Assembly: GCA_016647705.1 (NCBI GenBank)
Contig: CM028335.1
Location: 34,238,212-34,302,211, forward strand
Reading direction: 5' to 3'
Length of the DNA stretch: 64,000 nt
DNA from: Eucommia ulmoides
Taxonomy: Eukaryota; Streptophyta; Magnoliopsida; Garryales; Eucommiaceae
The notes beneath the pieces are model-generated. The model made no database searches and was not told where the DNA came from. It was given only the letters and a program-made list of their open reading frames with translations. The translations under genes and the position numbers were made by a program. Shown here piece after piece: positions 1-12,777 of the stretch (positions are counted from its first letter, which is position 1; each line of letters opens with the position of its first letter).

Positions 1-1149
1 ATGAGGGTTGCGACTTCTCTTTATAGGGCGTAATTGTCTTATTTGATTCCCTTCTACAAAAAATAAATAAATAAAGTATTGAGAATGTAATAAACCATTT
101 TCAATTGGTACTTTTTATGCGAAAGCATTATATTATAAATGCATGAATCTTTCACAATTCATACTGAAATATTTAATTGTAATCCCTGACATGGAGGTCA
201 TTGGATTTTTCTAACAAAAGTGGCGTTTGGTAGATGTTTCTTTCTTCCTTTTTTCCTTATTTTATTATAAGAATAAAATATTAACAAAATAATTAGATTT
301 CTATTCCATCAAATAAATTATTTTAGGCACAATGAAAAATTGACAGCGTAGAGTAGACATCTTGTTGTTCTCTCCATATCAAATCTCTTCTTCCAGTTTT
401 TTATTTTTATTTCTTAAAATATAAATTTCAAATAACAAAGAATTAAAATAGTTTTACTTTTTTGAAATTTTCAAAAATTATTTTATTTCAGCAGAAAACA
501 GACGTCGTTTTATTTTTTTATTTTATTTTTAAATATTTTAGTTGAGGAAAAGGAATATTTTCAAATAACATTACAAAACTAATGTTTTTTTTTTTTTTTT
601 TTCAATTTATATTTTTCTTTCTAAGACTAGAAACATATGGTGTGTCTGGGTCACTTTAAGCGCATCTCGACTAATCATATCACCGTGCGATCTTAAAAGA
701 ATACTCTCTAACATCGACCTAGTGCATTCAAAATTAAATTTAAGATTTAATTCCCGAAATGCTCTCCTAACAGAGCTCTGAACCCTATTTAACAAGAAAA
801 TAGACACATTTCTTTACCAACCGAATTAATACTTCTTGGGTCATTAATTAGTACTCTAATCAAGACATTTAAAATAAGTAGTCCATATTTTTTTAGAAAT
901 TGATTTATCATAATTAAATACTACCACTTTATTTACATGTACATCAAGTGAATGAAAAGGAACTTTGTCAAGATTTTTGCCCTGATCTGTGACCGTCAAC
1001 GTTCTATAGAGATGCGATCTTTGGGAAAATTTGTAGTATGATAAAAAATAAATATTGGAATTTTAGTTTTTCCTATCTTAATTTATTTAAATTTTTCACA
1101 ATTTCAGATTTAGTTATTTTGAGTTTTCGTGATGATGTTAGCTTTTGTA

Positions 1150-1440
1150 TTCCACTATTTCGGCTAATAAATAAAAAAATTTAAAATATCTCTTGTTATA
1201 TTCCCTTAGTTTACACTAATTACTACAATTTAGCTACGTTTAAAATATTTAGAATTATCTTTTTTACATTTTGTCTTCTTTACACCAATTAAATAACTTA
1301 GAACATTTATAATTGAAATACTTAAATACCTTTGTTACATTTTGCTACTTTAAACTAAGTAGATACTAATTCAGTTACAATTGGAATTAAAATATCTAGA
1401 ATACCCGTTTTTTACATTTTGTTACTTCAATGCAGTGATG
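1150..1440. repeat. degenerate tandem repeat, about 70-bp unit, about four copies
   Basis: Four successive blocks start near 1186, 1246, 1316 and 1389. Each runs 'aaatat/act..', then a T-rich 'tttttacattttgt(t/c)' core, then a 'cttyaa/cac' segment and an 'aatt..agtta' tail. The copies are diverged, so this is an old minisatellite-like array. No coding potential is visible. Confidence 0.45.
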
Positions 1441-1814
1441 GTTCGGCAAACAGCTGCAGCAGTTCGGTAATTGGCAGTTGTAGTGTTCGCCCGCCAAATT
1501 CAACTTATGGAGCGGGGGTCTGCAAGTTGGCTGTTGAATTCTGGTGATCAGCACTGAAGTCCAACAACCGGCGACAACGAGTCGTAACGGTCCGTAGTGA
1601 TAGGTGGTTGTCCAATGGTTGAGTATTGTATTTAAATAAATTTGTTTAATCTATAAAACACAATAGCTCATTTTCAACTCATGAGATATTTTACACCGTT
1701 GGATTGAATTGTAAATTTAATTGTAAATACCAAATAATATTTTAACATTAGGGCTAACCATCATTGCCTCATCTCTTTTTAATTTCTCATATGCGTCACT
1801 TTCTCTCTCACTCA

Positions 1815-1867
1815 CTCACACACACACACACACCCACACACACAAACACACAGAGAGAGGGAGAGAG
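1815..1867. repeat. (CA)n followed by (GA)n microsatellite
   Basis: A CA run with a few interruptions (cccacaca, caaacaca) passes directly into a short GA run (gagagaggg). It is a compound simple repeat. Confidence 0.85.
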
Positions 1868-2218
1868 GACTTCACACCATTGCTTAATGCCCCTCTCTAA
1901 TCTTTTTCCTCATCCTCTTATTAATCTCTCATTTCTCCATTCTCTCACTGAATAGCCACCGCCATCACATCACTATGGATCCCACATTGAGAGTATTAGA
2001 AACAATTGTCTGATATATAAGATATCATATGAGCTACTACTAGTACTTGACTTGAGCATTTTGGTCCACGTGGACTCAATCCAAAAGTTATTAGGTCAGT
2101 GGATCACATGAGAAATTACAAATAGTTTTAGAGCGAACTCTTATATTAAAATAGCACCATGATAGTGTTGATAGAAGAGTAGAAACTCTGGAAAAGGGTA
2201 AGGACTTTGGGTAGATAC

Positions 2219-4564
2219 TGTTAGCCCAAGCCACCCAAGAGGAAGGGTAAATTGGGTAGTTCTAAAAAAAATTAATCAAATTTTAATCTTTTCAACAGTT
2301 AAATAATCAAATAATCGATTTACCCTAAATCAATTATTATCTTTACAATGCAGTGGGATAAATGTATTTGATCTAGGTACACATCCAAACAACAAAATAT
2401 TAATAAAGTAAATAAAGTAACATTTTTTATGATATATTCTGGTTCACCAAACGACTCTTGGCTAATCCAATCCTCCGAGCTCTACGAAGATTCGCACCCA
2501 CTAAACCATTTAATCCCTTTAACAGCTAGGAACTAAACTTTTACACAATGATTCTTTTCATAGGCTCAGAATCAACATTTACAATTCTCTTTTCATAGGT
2601 TAAGGAAGAACCTATATCTTTTTACCAGGCTAAAGACTAACCTAATTCTATTACAGAAAGAATCACAACCTAATCCTTTTCTACCTTAGGCTAAGAATCA
2701 AATCTCACAAAAAAATACTCTAAGTATTATTTTCACCGGTAAGGATGGAACCGTTACAATTCACACACAATTAATTCTAATTAGGAAGAATCAAGCCTAT
2801 AGTAACTTAACCTTTTTATGCAATAGGTAAAGATTAAACCTCAATCTCTTTACCGGAAAAGATCGAAACCCAAGCTACCTCTGACTAGATACTCCCAATA
2901 GTATCTAATCCGCACAAACTCACAAATTACAAGAATTAATTAATTTCTTCCCACTCGAAACTTCCACCACCTCAAATCAATTTAACTCAATTAACGTCCT
3001 GAATTTACTTGTGATAGAATTTACATGAAGAATTCAATATCTGATTATAAAAATTGTGGGTAGCACAAAAATAAGCACGTAATTAGATTATCACAAAAAT
3101 CGTTTTAAAAGAATTTATATGCTCTTTAAAGTTCAAAAAACGATTTCACAAAGATCGTATATTCAAGAAAGCAATAATAATATAAAATCACAATTAAGAA
3201 CAAAAGTTTGGAACAATCTTACCAGGTTAACATCGAAAGATTGAATATGAATAGCAAGATAGTTTAGATTTGTGACGTCAAAACACTTAGCGCTTTAACT
3301 TAAGAACTTTTCTCATAAAATGATCTCACAATGACCTCTCAAGAAAATATCAGAATAATGACTCTTAGAAAGCTCAGGAACAATTAGTTCTTGATGGAAG
3401 TAATGTGCTAATCTAAAAAAACGCAAGTCTATTTAAGTTGATTTGAAACAGAATCTCTAATAGCTAGTTCCCTCATGTTATGACAATTAAATGCACATAT
3501 AGACCCCATATATCAATACCATTTAATCTTGATTCAATTAACTTAAATATGATTTTTAAAATATTCAATTAAGTCCCCAAAATAATTCTCAATCTCAAAT
3601 CAAATAGATAGGAAGTATTAAATGTGCTTAATTGAGAAACATTAATATTTTACATACCATATCTATAGTGATATCCAAATAGGAGTAACATATCATCAAT
3701 ATATCCAAATCCTTAAGATATTTCTTTCAAGTAAGCAAATAATGGTTAGTTTTGATCACATCCCAAAAACCCTCAAAATCTTAAACAACACAATCGGTTA
3801 ACCGACCTCTGCCCATCTATCGACTGATAGATACAGGATGTATCCCAGCCATTGCTCAAACATAGGTCAGTTGACTGATCCCCCATGGATCGGTTAACCG
3901 ATTGATATAAGATGTATTCTTAGGCCTAATTTTGGCCCTGGTTGGTTAACCAATCATTAATGGTTAGTTGACCGATCGATACATGGAGTTTAGCTTTTGG
4001 CCATCGGTTGATTGATCTCCCTTGGTCCAATTGACCGATCGATTCAGAGACATCATTTTTCCAACTATTGCCCATCGGTTGACCGAACTTCCTTGGTCGG
4101 TTGACCAATTGTTGTAGGAACACTTTTTCTTCTATTTATTTCAACTCCAATCTTCGACATTTTCAACCCTTTAACCGATTTCTTTTCTTGATTAACTAAA
4201 TTGACACTAATAATCAATTTTAAACACTAATCTTGCTTAGGTCAAATTTCTTTTTTTAATTTCACATTGGAGCAAATATCTAAACTATAATTAGGACCTT
4301 AATTTAAACACACATAAATATAAATCATTTAATTTGTGTCGTGTGTGATCCTAATCGAGATACATTAAGAGTAAAAAGGATTTGAGTTGTGTTCACCTAG
4401 ATTCTTCAGAATCTTCAATCTCTTAATGTCCGTCTCTACATCCTTCACAATTACTTCATGATGTTATCTTGATTGGAACTCTTTAAACTGAAACACTCAA
4501 TAAACTCATTAGTTCCACTAAAAACATCAACACTTAATTGTCCATCAAAATCTCGGGATCAACA
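2219..4564 (-). mobile_element. solo LTR, Ty1/copia SIRE/Angela-like (copy A), minus orientation
   Basis: The segment is flanked by the perfect 5-bp duplication GATAC (2214-2218 and 4565-4569) and has TG...CA ends. Read on the minus strand it begins TGTTGATCCCGAGATTTTG and ends with 'accc(a/t)tcctcttgggtggc..gctaaca'. That end resembles the 'TTCACCCCCCTT.TTGG...CAACA' terminus of LTR B (15123-17023) and of the LTR at 32285-34709. No primer site or coding region adjoins it, so it is a solo LTR left by LTR-LTR recombination. Its 2346 bp fits long-LTR copia lineages; the lineage name is inferred from terminus and length only. Confidence 0.85.
3790..4112 (-). promoter_or_regulatory. array of near-palindromic GGTTGACCGAT motifs in the U3 of LTR A
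   Basis: About nine copies of a (a/t)cGGTTGACCgat-like motif, including cggttaaccga, tcagttgactga, ggttggttaacca and atcggttgaccga. They lie 450-775 bp from the LTR start, on the minus strand. The TTGACC/TTGACT cores match the W-box bound by WRKY factors (established knowledge). A regulatory role here is inference. Confidence 0.55.
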
Positions 4565-4569
4565 GATAC

Positions 4570-5150
4570 CCTATGACCACTTCTGGTTGCTTTGTGTCTA
4601 CTTATTGGTTGTTATTGACACCACCAACTAAGGGGACGAACAAAGCTAATAGGACGCGAACATCGCATCTTTGAGTAGGGAATATTGTGATATCTCACAT
4701 CAAAAGTATGAGAAAAGATGGATGGTGAAGAAAATTGAACGACGAACATCAAACGGTGAAGAAAATTGAATGTAAAATATCAGATGGTGATTATAGCCTA
4801 ATGTAGACAAATAGCGAAGGAAATCGAACGACGAACAAGGAAGAAAATCGAACTGCAAACATCAGACAATGATTATGAACCCTAATGCGAACGGATGATT
4901 GGCAGTGACATTGAATGGCGATGACGATAAATGGAAATACAACGGTGAAGATGATAAACGAACGAATGACAAATAAAAATACAAACATAGTGATACAAAT
5001 AGCGATGATGATAAATTGCTTTGTTGTCCTTCGTGCCGAACTGATGCGAAATGTGGTTACTTTGTAAACTAATGACGGCGATGAGATAGGCTTGCGGCGA
5101 TGGGAGAAAGGCTTGTGGCTATGAAAATGAAAAATGGAATGGGAAATAGG
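4570..5150. other. unassigned DNA with short GAAAATTGAACGACGAACATC-like repeats
   Basis: Between solo LTR A and the Tat/Ogre LTR lies a purine-rich stretch with four or five diverged copies of 'aagaaaat(t/c)gaacgacgaacatca' (4730, 4755, 4815 and 4840 regions). Minus-strand open frames over it (4791-5174) look like by-products of the repeat and show no known motif. Confidence 0.45.
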
Positions 5151-5802
5151 TGTGGACACCCCATTTTGACCCACCTATTTAAGTTCGCAAAAGTATCAAG
5201 GCTAAAGCTCAAATTCGGATAAACTTTAAACAAATGTTTAAATGGAACAAATTTCCACATTAGATTACACTGTATACCACAAAAACCCAAAAAACACAAG
5301 AAAGCATAAAATTGTTAATTTGGTTAAATTCGGTATAAGTAAAAGTTTTGGATCAACCTCAAAAATTCCTAAACTTAAGGAGGGCTAAAAGACATTATTA
5401 AAGGTTGATTTTTCATGAAATCATTTTTAATATGAATGAACTTAGTTACTACATTTCAACTTAAGGAAATTTTGTCAATTTCCTTTGTTACCCATTTTGA
5501 CCCCCAAAACTATTACTTCACCTAGTTTCCATAAAACTATTACTACAACTAGTTTCATCTTCTTGACACCAAAAATACTTCTGTAATTTTTTATTTAAGG
5601 TATCAAATCCTCGAAAAACTCAAGAAAAAAGCCTTGATCAGACCATGGAAATGTCATGACAAATCCTGAATTACCAAAGTGATTATTAATTTGGGCTTGG
5701 TTTGAAATTGAACAAACCAAACTTGTCTAGACAAAACCGTCAAAGCCCATCCAACCAAGGGCTCAACCCAAGTAAATAACTCACCAAAATGAGCATTGAA
5801 AG

Positions 5803-7183
5803 TGCTAGATAGATTTTATCTATATATTTTTAATCCGAATTTGGTAGTTTTCGAGTGTTTTATAAGTGTTTTAATTCATTTTTATTTATTTTTATTCAAA
5901 TCAGGTGTTATGGGAGAAACAATGCAAAATACGTGAAAGTGCTGTAACCTCAAAGCCATGTTTTACCATTATTTGATAAGGATTTGGAAAATATCAAAAC
6001 ATGGAAGTTGTAGATCTATATCGTAGCTTTCTATAGGTTTTTGAATCACCTCAATCAACATTCGGACGAGAAAGTCACAATGGAAATACGAATTAGGCGT
6101 CGACACTGTCTAGAGCTCGCTGCAGTGAGAATTTGCTTACTGCAATGCCCTCCCGTCAGAGGGTTTATGCCCTATGTTCACTGCAGCGAGCTTCTGCTTG
6201 CTAGTTGGCTACGCGTTTTCTAGATATTTTTAGGATATTTTGGTCTTTTATTTGTATCCACTCATTCCTACATGGCCTAGAATGTTTTTTTTTGAACCCT
6301 ACAATCATCCAAGAAAGAGGAGATCATCAATTGGAAAAACGGAAATGAGATCGAAGTGAACTTTACGGATGTGGAATCATCCACTCTTCATATTTGGCTA
6401 TTCTCCTTTGTTTCTCTCTTTCATTCTAAACTTTTGTTGGTTGTTTGATTATGTATATCTCATTTTTAGTTGAATATTTGGTTATGGCCATGTGTAGCTA
6501 AATGTTTATTAACTAGGGATTTATGTAGTTTATGAATATTATGTTTGAGTAAATCTTTGTTTCGTTAACAATTGTTCATCCCTATCCGATTGTGTTTACC
6601 ATTTTATTACTTCCATAGTATGTTTGTTACAATATTGTGGTTGATTTGAGAATAGGGGGTTTGATACTCGGGGCAAGTAACCCCAGATTCGGATTAGGGT
6701 TAAAACACAACACAACGTTCTAATGTTTCAGGAGATTATCAGATTGTGTGCAATCCGTTAGGTTGGGACAAGACTTATGTAATCGTTTAGACACTTAATA
6801 GGGATATCGGTGTTGACGTGGTTGTATATTCACTCACTTTACACTCGGGAGAGGTAGTAAGTGAGTTTTAGACACCTAGATTGTTGAATAGATTGATAAC
6901 CGTTAATGTAAACTAGACAAAATCAATCACGTTTAAGTGAATGAAGTTAATCCCTAGATTATCCATTTTAATATAATTTATTCCAAGTATTTTAGTTTAG
7001 TTTTATATTTTTACAAAAACCCAAAATTGGAACGCCTAAATAAAGTTCGGTTACGATAATCGCGGTACTTAACGACTATTTAAACCAATCCCTGTGGATA
7101 CGACAACCCCTCACTTCCTATACTATTAAAACTTGACCTCGTGCACTTGCGAGTAATTCAAAGCGAATTAAAAAGTCGTAACA
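5803..7183 (+). repeat. 5' LTR of gag-only element 1
   Basis: It starts TGCTAGATAGATTTTATC and ends ..AAAAAGTCGTAACA. Its last 170 bp contain 'cctaaataaagtt', 'cggttacgataatcgcgg' and 'ccctgtggatacgacaa'. That U5 end is shared with gag-only element 2 although the rest of the two LTRs differ. Confidence 0.85.
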
Positions 7184-7189
7184 AGTTTT

Positions 7190-7207
7190 TGGCACCATTG
7201 CCAGGGA
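7190..7207 (+). other. primer-binding site, tRNA-Asp type
   Basis: TGGCACCATTGCCAGGGA differs at a few positions from TGGCGCCGTTGCCGGGGA, the complement of the tRNA-Asp 3' end. It lies seven bases after the 5' LTR. Athila-type Ty3/gypsy elements and their non-autonomous partners use this primer. Confidence 0.75.
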
Positions 7208-7369
7208 TTGACTTTTAGATTGTTGTTAATATTGTGAAGAAGTAACTTGATTTTATTTTAGGTATTTATTTTATTTTCAATTTTTGTTTTTAGTTTGTTT
7301 TGTTTTGCGAGGTACTTGGAGATGGCTCATCAACAAGTCCTCATGATTTTTTCTCAATGAGATTCCAGA

Positions 7370-7590
7370 TCATTTTATTGTGCTTGGGAAAGATATAAAG
7401 AGTTTCTCATTCGATTTCCAAATTATGGTTTCCCTAAGAAGTGTCAATTACTGAATTTCTTTGATGGGATACAAGCCGCAACAGGAACTTTGGTAGAAAG
7501 AAGAAATAGTACCACCTCTTTTTACGACCTAACCACAGACCATGCCTATTTGTCATTAGAAGACATGACTGATTTTGACTATCGGAGTTA
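7370..7590 (+). pseudogene. gag-like segment of gag-only element 1
   Basis: The plus-strand frame reads CAWERYKEFLIRFPNY, then GFPK.....LNFFDGIQAAT, then LSLEDMTDFDY. This matches the spacing of the plant retrotransposon gag domain (W-x2-[FY]K-x2-L-x3-P-x7-P-x7-FyxGl, then an LLEDM-like helix). The same block occurs at 24030-24250 in element 2. Gag packages element RNA into particles. The reading frame is decayed. Confidence 0.65.
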
Positions 7591-8094
7591 GAATTATTCA
7601 ACAAGCCACTAAAGCTTGAGGGATTGTTCTAATATTTTGGCGCCATGGATTGATACCCCACACGAACTTATGGAGTTTTCTCCCAATCTGGAAGACACGT
7701 TCAATACATTCATGATGGAAACTCAAAACATCATGAGAGAAATGGGGGACACAAAAGGCTCATCCATACATGGAAACGACCATGAGGAACCTAATGCAAG
7801 TAAGAGGACTTTGGAGGTTCCTTATGAAGATGATTCAAAAGAGGATGAGGGTCAAGAATTATTCGTTGATGACAAATCAGAAAATGATTTGAGTCCTCAC
7901 CTCTTGAAATTGGATTGGTGTTGCCACCGCCGATCATTGAAAGCCACCATAAAAAACCTCTCACAAGTGGGAGAAACTTGGCTACATGCGATGATGATGA
8001 TTCTAATGAGGAAGAAACCCAAGAGTTGATCAATGATGAAGAATCATAAGATAACACTTGTGATTCTCAACCTTTTGAGATCCATGTTGTGATA

Positions 8095-8400
8095 CCAATA
8101 TCGATCAAACAAGAACACATCTATGAGGATCCGATGTGGCTCACCTATCATCCTCCACTTTTATTATTGTTCATTAAGGCCAACCAAGCACATGAGACGG
8201 AGCTGAGTCACGTTGAGAATACGTGCCGATTAATGCCACATTTTGCCAAGCTTGAGGGCGTTCTAAACTAAGACCTATTTGTTGTGTTATATGACACATA
8301 TTATGGGCGGAAGCCACTCTTTGACGAACCCTTCTCTGTGTCAAGCCGAGGACATTAAACCAAGCACTTTTTGGGAGACAACCTAAGTTTTCAAATAATG
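8095..8400 (+). pseudogene. second conserved peptide block of the gag-only family (element 1 copy)
   Basis: The frame starting at 8089 shows HIYEDPMWLTY, then AKLEGVLN. The next bases still encode residues similar to element 2 (VLYDTYY, FDEPFSVSSRG). The block is followed by a 'tttgggagacaacc' box. HIYEDPMW occurs at the equivalent place in element 2. I do not recognise a function; it lies 3' of gag where protease would be expected. The frame is broken in this copy. Confidence 0.55.
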
Positions 8401-10073
8401 GGGCATATGGCTGTGCGCTATGGGAGAAAAGCCCCAAACCGATCACCTTGCCTGGAGTGTCACTGCCAATTGAACTAGGAGGCGAGGTTGCCTCACCTCC
8501 CAAGTACGTGTTGAAAACTTCATTCGTCACCATGCTATATGTCAATTGTTGAGTTCGATGTTGGGTCACTATAGACACTGCCCATTCTATATTTGGGAGG
8601 GATGTTTATGTTTTGTATTTTTTTCTTGTTTAATGAATTTTTATTGGTTATGTAGTTAAGTTTAAATAATTGTTAAATGTTGTGTGGTTTAAGTTAAATT
8701 GTTGTTTAGTTTCACGCATGTTTAGTTGTTAAATGTTGTGTTGTTTAATTTCATTCATGTTTGTTTAGTATTAGTGTAAGTGTGTTTATGTTTGTAGTTG
8801 TTGTTATTGTGTGTTGAGTTTTATAGTTCTTCTTGACCATTACCCGATGATGATATTATCCTCTAGTTGTTTACCGAGGTCAAGCGTAATGCCCATTCAT
8901 GTGTGTTTTGTGTGCTTGACATCTCATTTTGGTAAAATTCATTGTGGACTCAATGTACTAGCTATCCAATTGTTTTGATGCCAATTATCCAGTAGCTAAG
9001 TTCATGACAAATTTAAGGTATTCTATAACCTGATTGGGAAAAACTCGAGGCAAAATCTTAGGCGAGGTAGTTCGGGAGAAATGATTTAGGCATTCATTTT
9101 TATCGCTTGAGCTGTTTAAGCCTTCCTTGCAAAATGTTTTACCCCTATTTACCCCTTCAAAGCCTTTTAGCCATTTCAATTATAAACACACATCAAATAC
9201 CCTAGCCAATTAATTTTTTTCCAAGACATTGTCTCTATACCTAAGGCACGAGCCATGTTTGTAATCAAGTTAGCATTTGTTTGTGCTAATTGAAGTGAGC
9301 GATCGGGTTTTGGGTGAATTTTTGATTGGTTTGGTATTCAAGTACTCACTTGCTATTTTTCTATCGTAGTTCCACACCTATGAAATTGTACAAAAAAATA
9401 AGTTTGGGGGTGTGGTTAAAAAAAAAGTGTAAATATGGTTTTCGATTTGTTTGTTTAGACAAGTGAGTTCTACATTTTAAAAAGTAAGTTCGGGGTTGTT
9501 TCAGATTTGTCTTTGTGGGTATGAGTGTGATTGAGCGCTAAGCGTAGTGCCGTGTGTAACGTTGATCTAAAGGCGCTATCCTATTTTATATTCCTGTTTT
9601 ACCCTTGGCCAATTATTAAAAACCGAACCAAGTCCTTCTGATCTTTTAGAATTGCTTAGCCTATATTAGTGGAAAGTGGAACTTAATCTGGCTTATGGAA
9701 ATCCTATACCGTTTTGGTTTAAGTCATGAACTTTGTTGGTGGATAATCCAATACAGTTTTTGGATGGTTGTGTAATGAAAGTCTTCACACATACACTTTG
9801 AAAGAATCTAGAATGGCATTTACTGTTATTGAATGTTGAAATTCTAGAACACCACATGGTGCATTTTTATTCTTGAACTCGATATGATTGAGGGTTGTTG
9901 AGGGAAAATTTTTTGGTCGATTAGTTGAAATTCAAAACTCACGTGCTGTTATTTTTAGTTCTTTTGACTTTTTCTTCTTTAGTATTTCTGTTTATTAATT
10001 CGTTGTGGTAGTTTGTTTTCTTGTGTTGATGTTTTTGCTCGAGGACTAGCAAAATTTCAAGTTTTGGGGTATT

Positions 10074-11448
10074 TGATAGATAGATTTTATCTATATATTT
10101 TCAATACGAATTTGGTAGTTTTCAAGTGTTTTATAAGTTTTTTAATTCATTTTTATTTGTTTTTATTCAAATCAGGTGTTATGGGAGAAACGGTGCAAAA
10201 TACGTGAAAGTGTTGTAACTTCAAGGTCATTTTTGACCATTATGTGATCATAATTTGAAAAATCACAAAACATGAAGTTGTAGATCTATATCTTAGATTT
10301 TCCATAGGTTTTTGAATCACCTCAATTGGAGTTTGAACGAGAAAGTTACGATAAAAATATGAATCAGGCATCAACACTGTCCATAGCTCGCTGTAGTGAG
10401 AATATGCTCGCTGCAACGCCCTCCCATCAAAGAGTTTATGCCCTCTTCTCGTTGCAGCGCCCAAACACCAGTTGGCCACGCATTTTCTAGATATTTTTAG
10501 GATATTTTGGTATTCTATTTGTATCCACTAATTCCTACATGACCTAGAACATTTTTTAGGAGCCCTACAATCATCCAAGAAAGAGGAGATCATCAATTGG
10601 GGAAGAGAAAACGAGATCGGAGCGACCTTTATGGATGTGGAATCATCCACTCTTCAGATTTGACTATTCTCCTTTACTTCTCTCTTTCATTCTAAACTTT
10701 TGTTGGTTGTTTGATTGTGTATATCTCGTTTTTAGTTGAATATTTGGTTATGGCCATGTGTGGCTAATTTTTTTTATCTAGGGATTTATGTAGTTAACGA
10801 ATATTATGTTTGAGTAAATCTTTGTTTCGTTAACGGTTGTTCATCTCTATTCAATTGTGTTTACCATTTTATTACTTTCATAGTATGCTTGTTATGATAT
10901 TATGGTTGATTTGAGAATACAAGGTTTGACACTTGAGAGAGGTAACCCCGAATTCGGACTAGGGTTAAAACACAACACAACGTTCTAATATTTCAGGAGA
11001 TTATTAGAATGTGTGCAATTCGTAAGATTGGGGCAAGACTCATGTAATCATTTAGACGCTTGATAGAGATATCGGTGTTCATGTGGTTGCATATTTACTC
11101 ACTTTACACTCAAGAGAGGTAGTGAGTGAGTTTTAGACACCTAGATTGTTGAATAGATTGATAGTCGTTAATATAAACTAGACTAAATCAAGCATGTTTA
11201 AATAAATGAGGTTAATCCCTAGATAATCCATTTCTATAGAATTTATTCCAAGTTTTTTAGTTTAGTTTTATATTTTTACAAAAACCCAAAATTGGAACGC
11301 CTAAATAAAGTTCAGTTACGATAATCGCGGTACTTAGAGACAATTTAAACCAATCCTTGTGGATACAACAACCCCTCACTTCCTATACTATTAAACCTTG
11401 ACCTCGTGCACTTGTGAGTAATTCAAAACACATTAAAAAGTCGCAACA
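10074..11448 (+). repeat. 3' LTR of gag-only element 1
   Basis: It starts TGATAGATAGATTTTATC and ends ..TCGCAACA, followed by the second GAAAG. It aligns along its whole length with 5803-7183, including the 'cataatttgaaaaat' and 'tttggttatggccatgtg' blocks. Confidence 0.85.
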
Positions 11449-12140
11449 GAAAGCCCAAAATAACCTACAAAATATCTAAGCAAAGAACTAAGTCACTTAG
11501 AAAGTGATTAACCGTTATCGAAACCAAACCAATCCGATTCGCCATTAGCCAAGGCATTGAATGGTCATTAAATGCCCATAACTTCAAGCATTAAATGCTT
11601 GGGATGAAATTTCAAGACTAGATTCAAGGCATGTAGATATTTTGAGCAAAATATCTCAAATTAACTAAAATCTTGAAATATAACTATCGATTACAAGGCA
11701 AACCGAACCAATTCAATCCAAATCTAACCGGAAGTGTGTTGTCCAAGTCATGACTCACCATATGGCATTAAATTCAATTTGACACATCAAGACTACATAC
11801 ATTGCACCTTGGAAGCGTTAATGGCAACCAAACCGAAATAGTGAAACTTACCAGTACTTAGCCCCTAAATCGAACTAGAAGTGTCACATCAAGTCATTAT
11901 GCACCCATGTGCAACCCGTGTGATTGGAGGAGAGGTAATGATTAGTAATGATTGCCAATCATTACCAAATCTTGGAAAAGATTTGGTAATCGTTATCAAA
12001 TCTTTGAGGATCTTTCCTTACACGCAAAATTCGTTCAAATGTGATTAAAAACAAAACAAAAAGGCATGTCCCCTATTCCAAACACTACGTAAGGAACTAA
12101 GATTTCTTGCACGTTCATCTATTCGTAGGCATCCCGAGCC

Positions 12141-12150
12141 TATAAATATG
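12141..12150 (+). promoter_or_regulatory. TATA box of the Tat/Ogre LTR
   Basis: TATAAATATG sits in a short GC-richer context (cccgagcc upstream) about 25 bp before the likely start of R. Its position within the LTR suits a retroelement promoter. No other promoter element is evident. Confidence 0.45.
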
Positions 12151-12736
12151 GTGCCTATTTACATTTGAAAAGGGTCTTGGATCCACACCTTCTCTCTCTA
12201 GGATCAAATTCCAGTCTCATGTGTTTAGGGTTTCCAAAATTCCCCTTCAATAAACACCTCAAAATTCTACTAAAATATCATTCTAAAGGGGATCTTGAGG
12301 ATCTTGGAGGAAGATCTCAAGAGGTGGACGACAACCTATTGAGGACAACCAAAGAAGATCAAGGAGGAAACGAAGGTAATCACTTAGGGAAGACTACTTC
12401 CCCTAAGTTAGTATGTATTCATGAAATGCCATTTGATCTTAGCTTAAATATGCATATTATGTTTGTACATAGTATGATTATGTAGTATCTATACTTAAAT
12501 TTCATGAACATAGCATATGTAACAAGTAATCAAGACAAAAACATTGAAAACATGTCAAAATCATCAATCTATGTTATAAATACTCAAGAATGTCAAGAAC
12601 ACATCAAGAACACGAAGAACGTATGAAACCAAACTGAGTGAGCTACATGATGACATGATCTTTGGTTACCCCCCAAAGTACATAGGTAACCCACACAGAA
12701 TAGTGTAGTATAGTATAGTATTTACTGCTTTCCTTA

Positions 12737-12737
<1 letters not shown>

Positions 12738-12774
<37 letters not shown>
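12738..12774. repeat. poly-A run
   Basis: An uninterrupted run of about 37 A lies inside the Tat/Ogre LTR. It is not at the end of an element, so it reads as slippage rather than a retrogene tail. Confidence 0.85.

Positions 12775-12777
<3 letters not shown>

Larger units (their letters stand above)
1..2213. other. AT-rich DNA without a recognisable gene
   Basis: The stretch is dominated by A/T runs and has only short open frames with no recognisable protein motif. A GC-richer patch at about 1430-1630, containing 'cagctgcagcag' and 'ccgccaaattcaac', stands out in base composition, but I cannot assign it. The right end, up to the GATAC at 2214-2218, is the left flank of the solo LTR that follows; it continues at 4570 with 'cctatgacc'. 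Confidence 0.6.
5803..11448 (+). mobile_element. gag-only LTR element 1 (tRNA-Asp primed, Athila/TR-GAG-like)
   Basis: It is flanked by the perfect duplication GAAAG (5798-5802 and 11449-11453). Two LTRs of 1381 and 1375 bp enclose a 2.9-kb interior. The primer site at 7190 is tRNA-Asp type and a purine-rich tract precedes the 3' LTR ('gaggactagc..gttttggggt'). The interior holds a gag-like segment and a second conserved peptide block, but no protease, RT or integrase. It therefore belongs with non-autonomous elements of the LARD/TR-GAG kind. Roughly 10% LTR difference over the first 200 bp suggests an age of several million years. The coding part is broken in a few places. Element 2 (22470-27817) is a distant relative. 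Confidence 0.85.

Noticed and set aside
8174-8578. 134-codon minus-strand frame
   Set aside because: Shadow of the conserved plus-strand block of gag-only element 1; the equivalent minus frame of element 2 (24639-24884) is shorter and follows the plus-strand conservation.
12738-12774. Poly-A run as a retrogene or LINE tail
   Set aside because: It lies in the middle of the Tat LTR, with matching LTR sequence on both sides and no coding or LINE remnant upstream.
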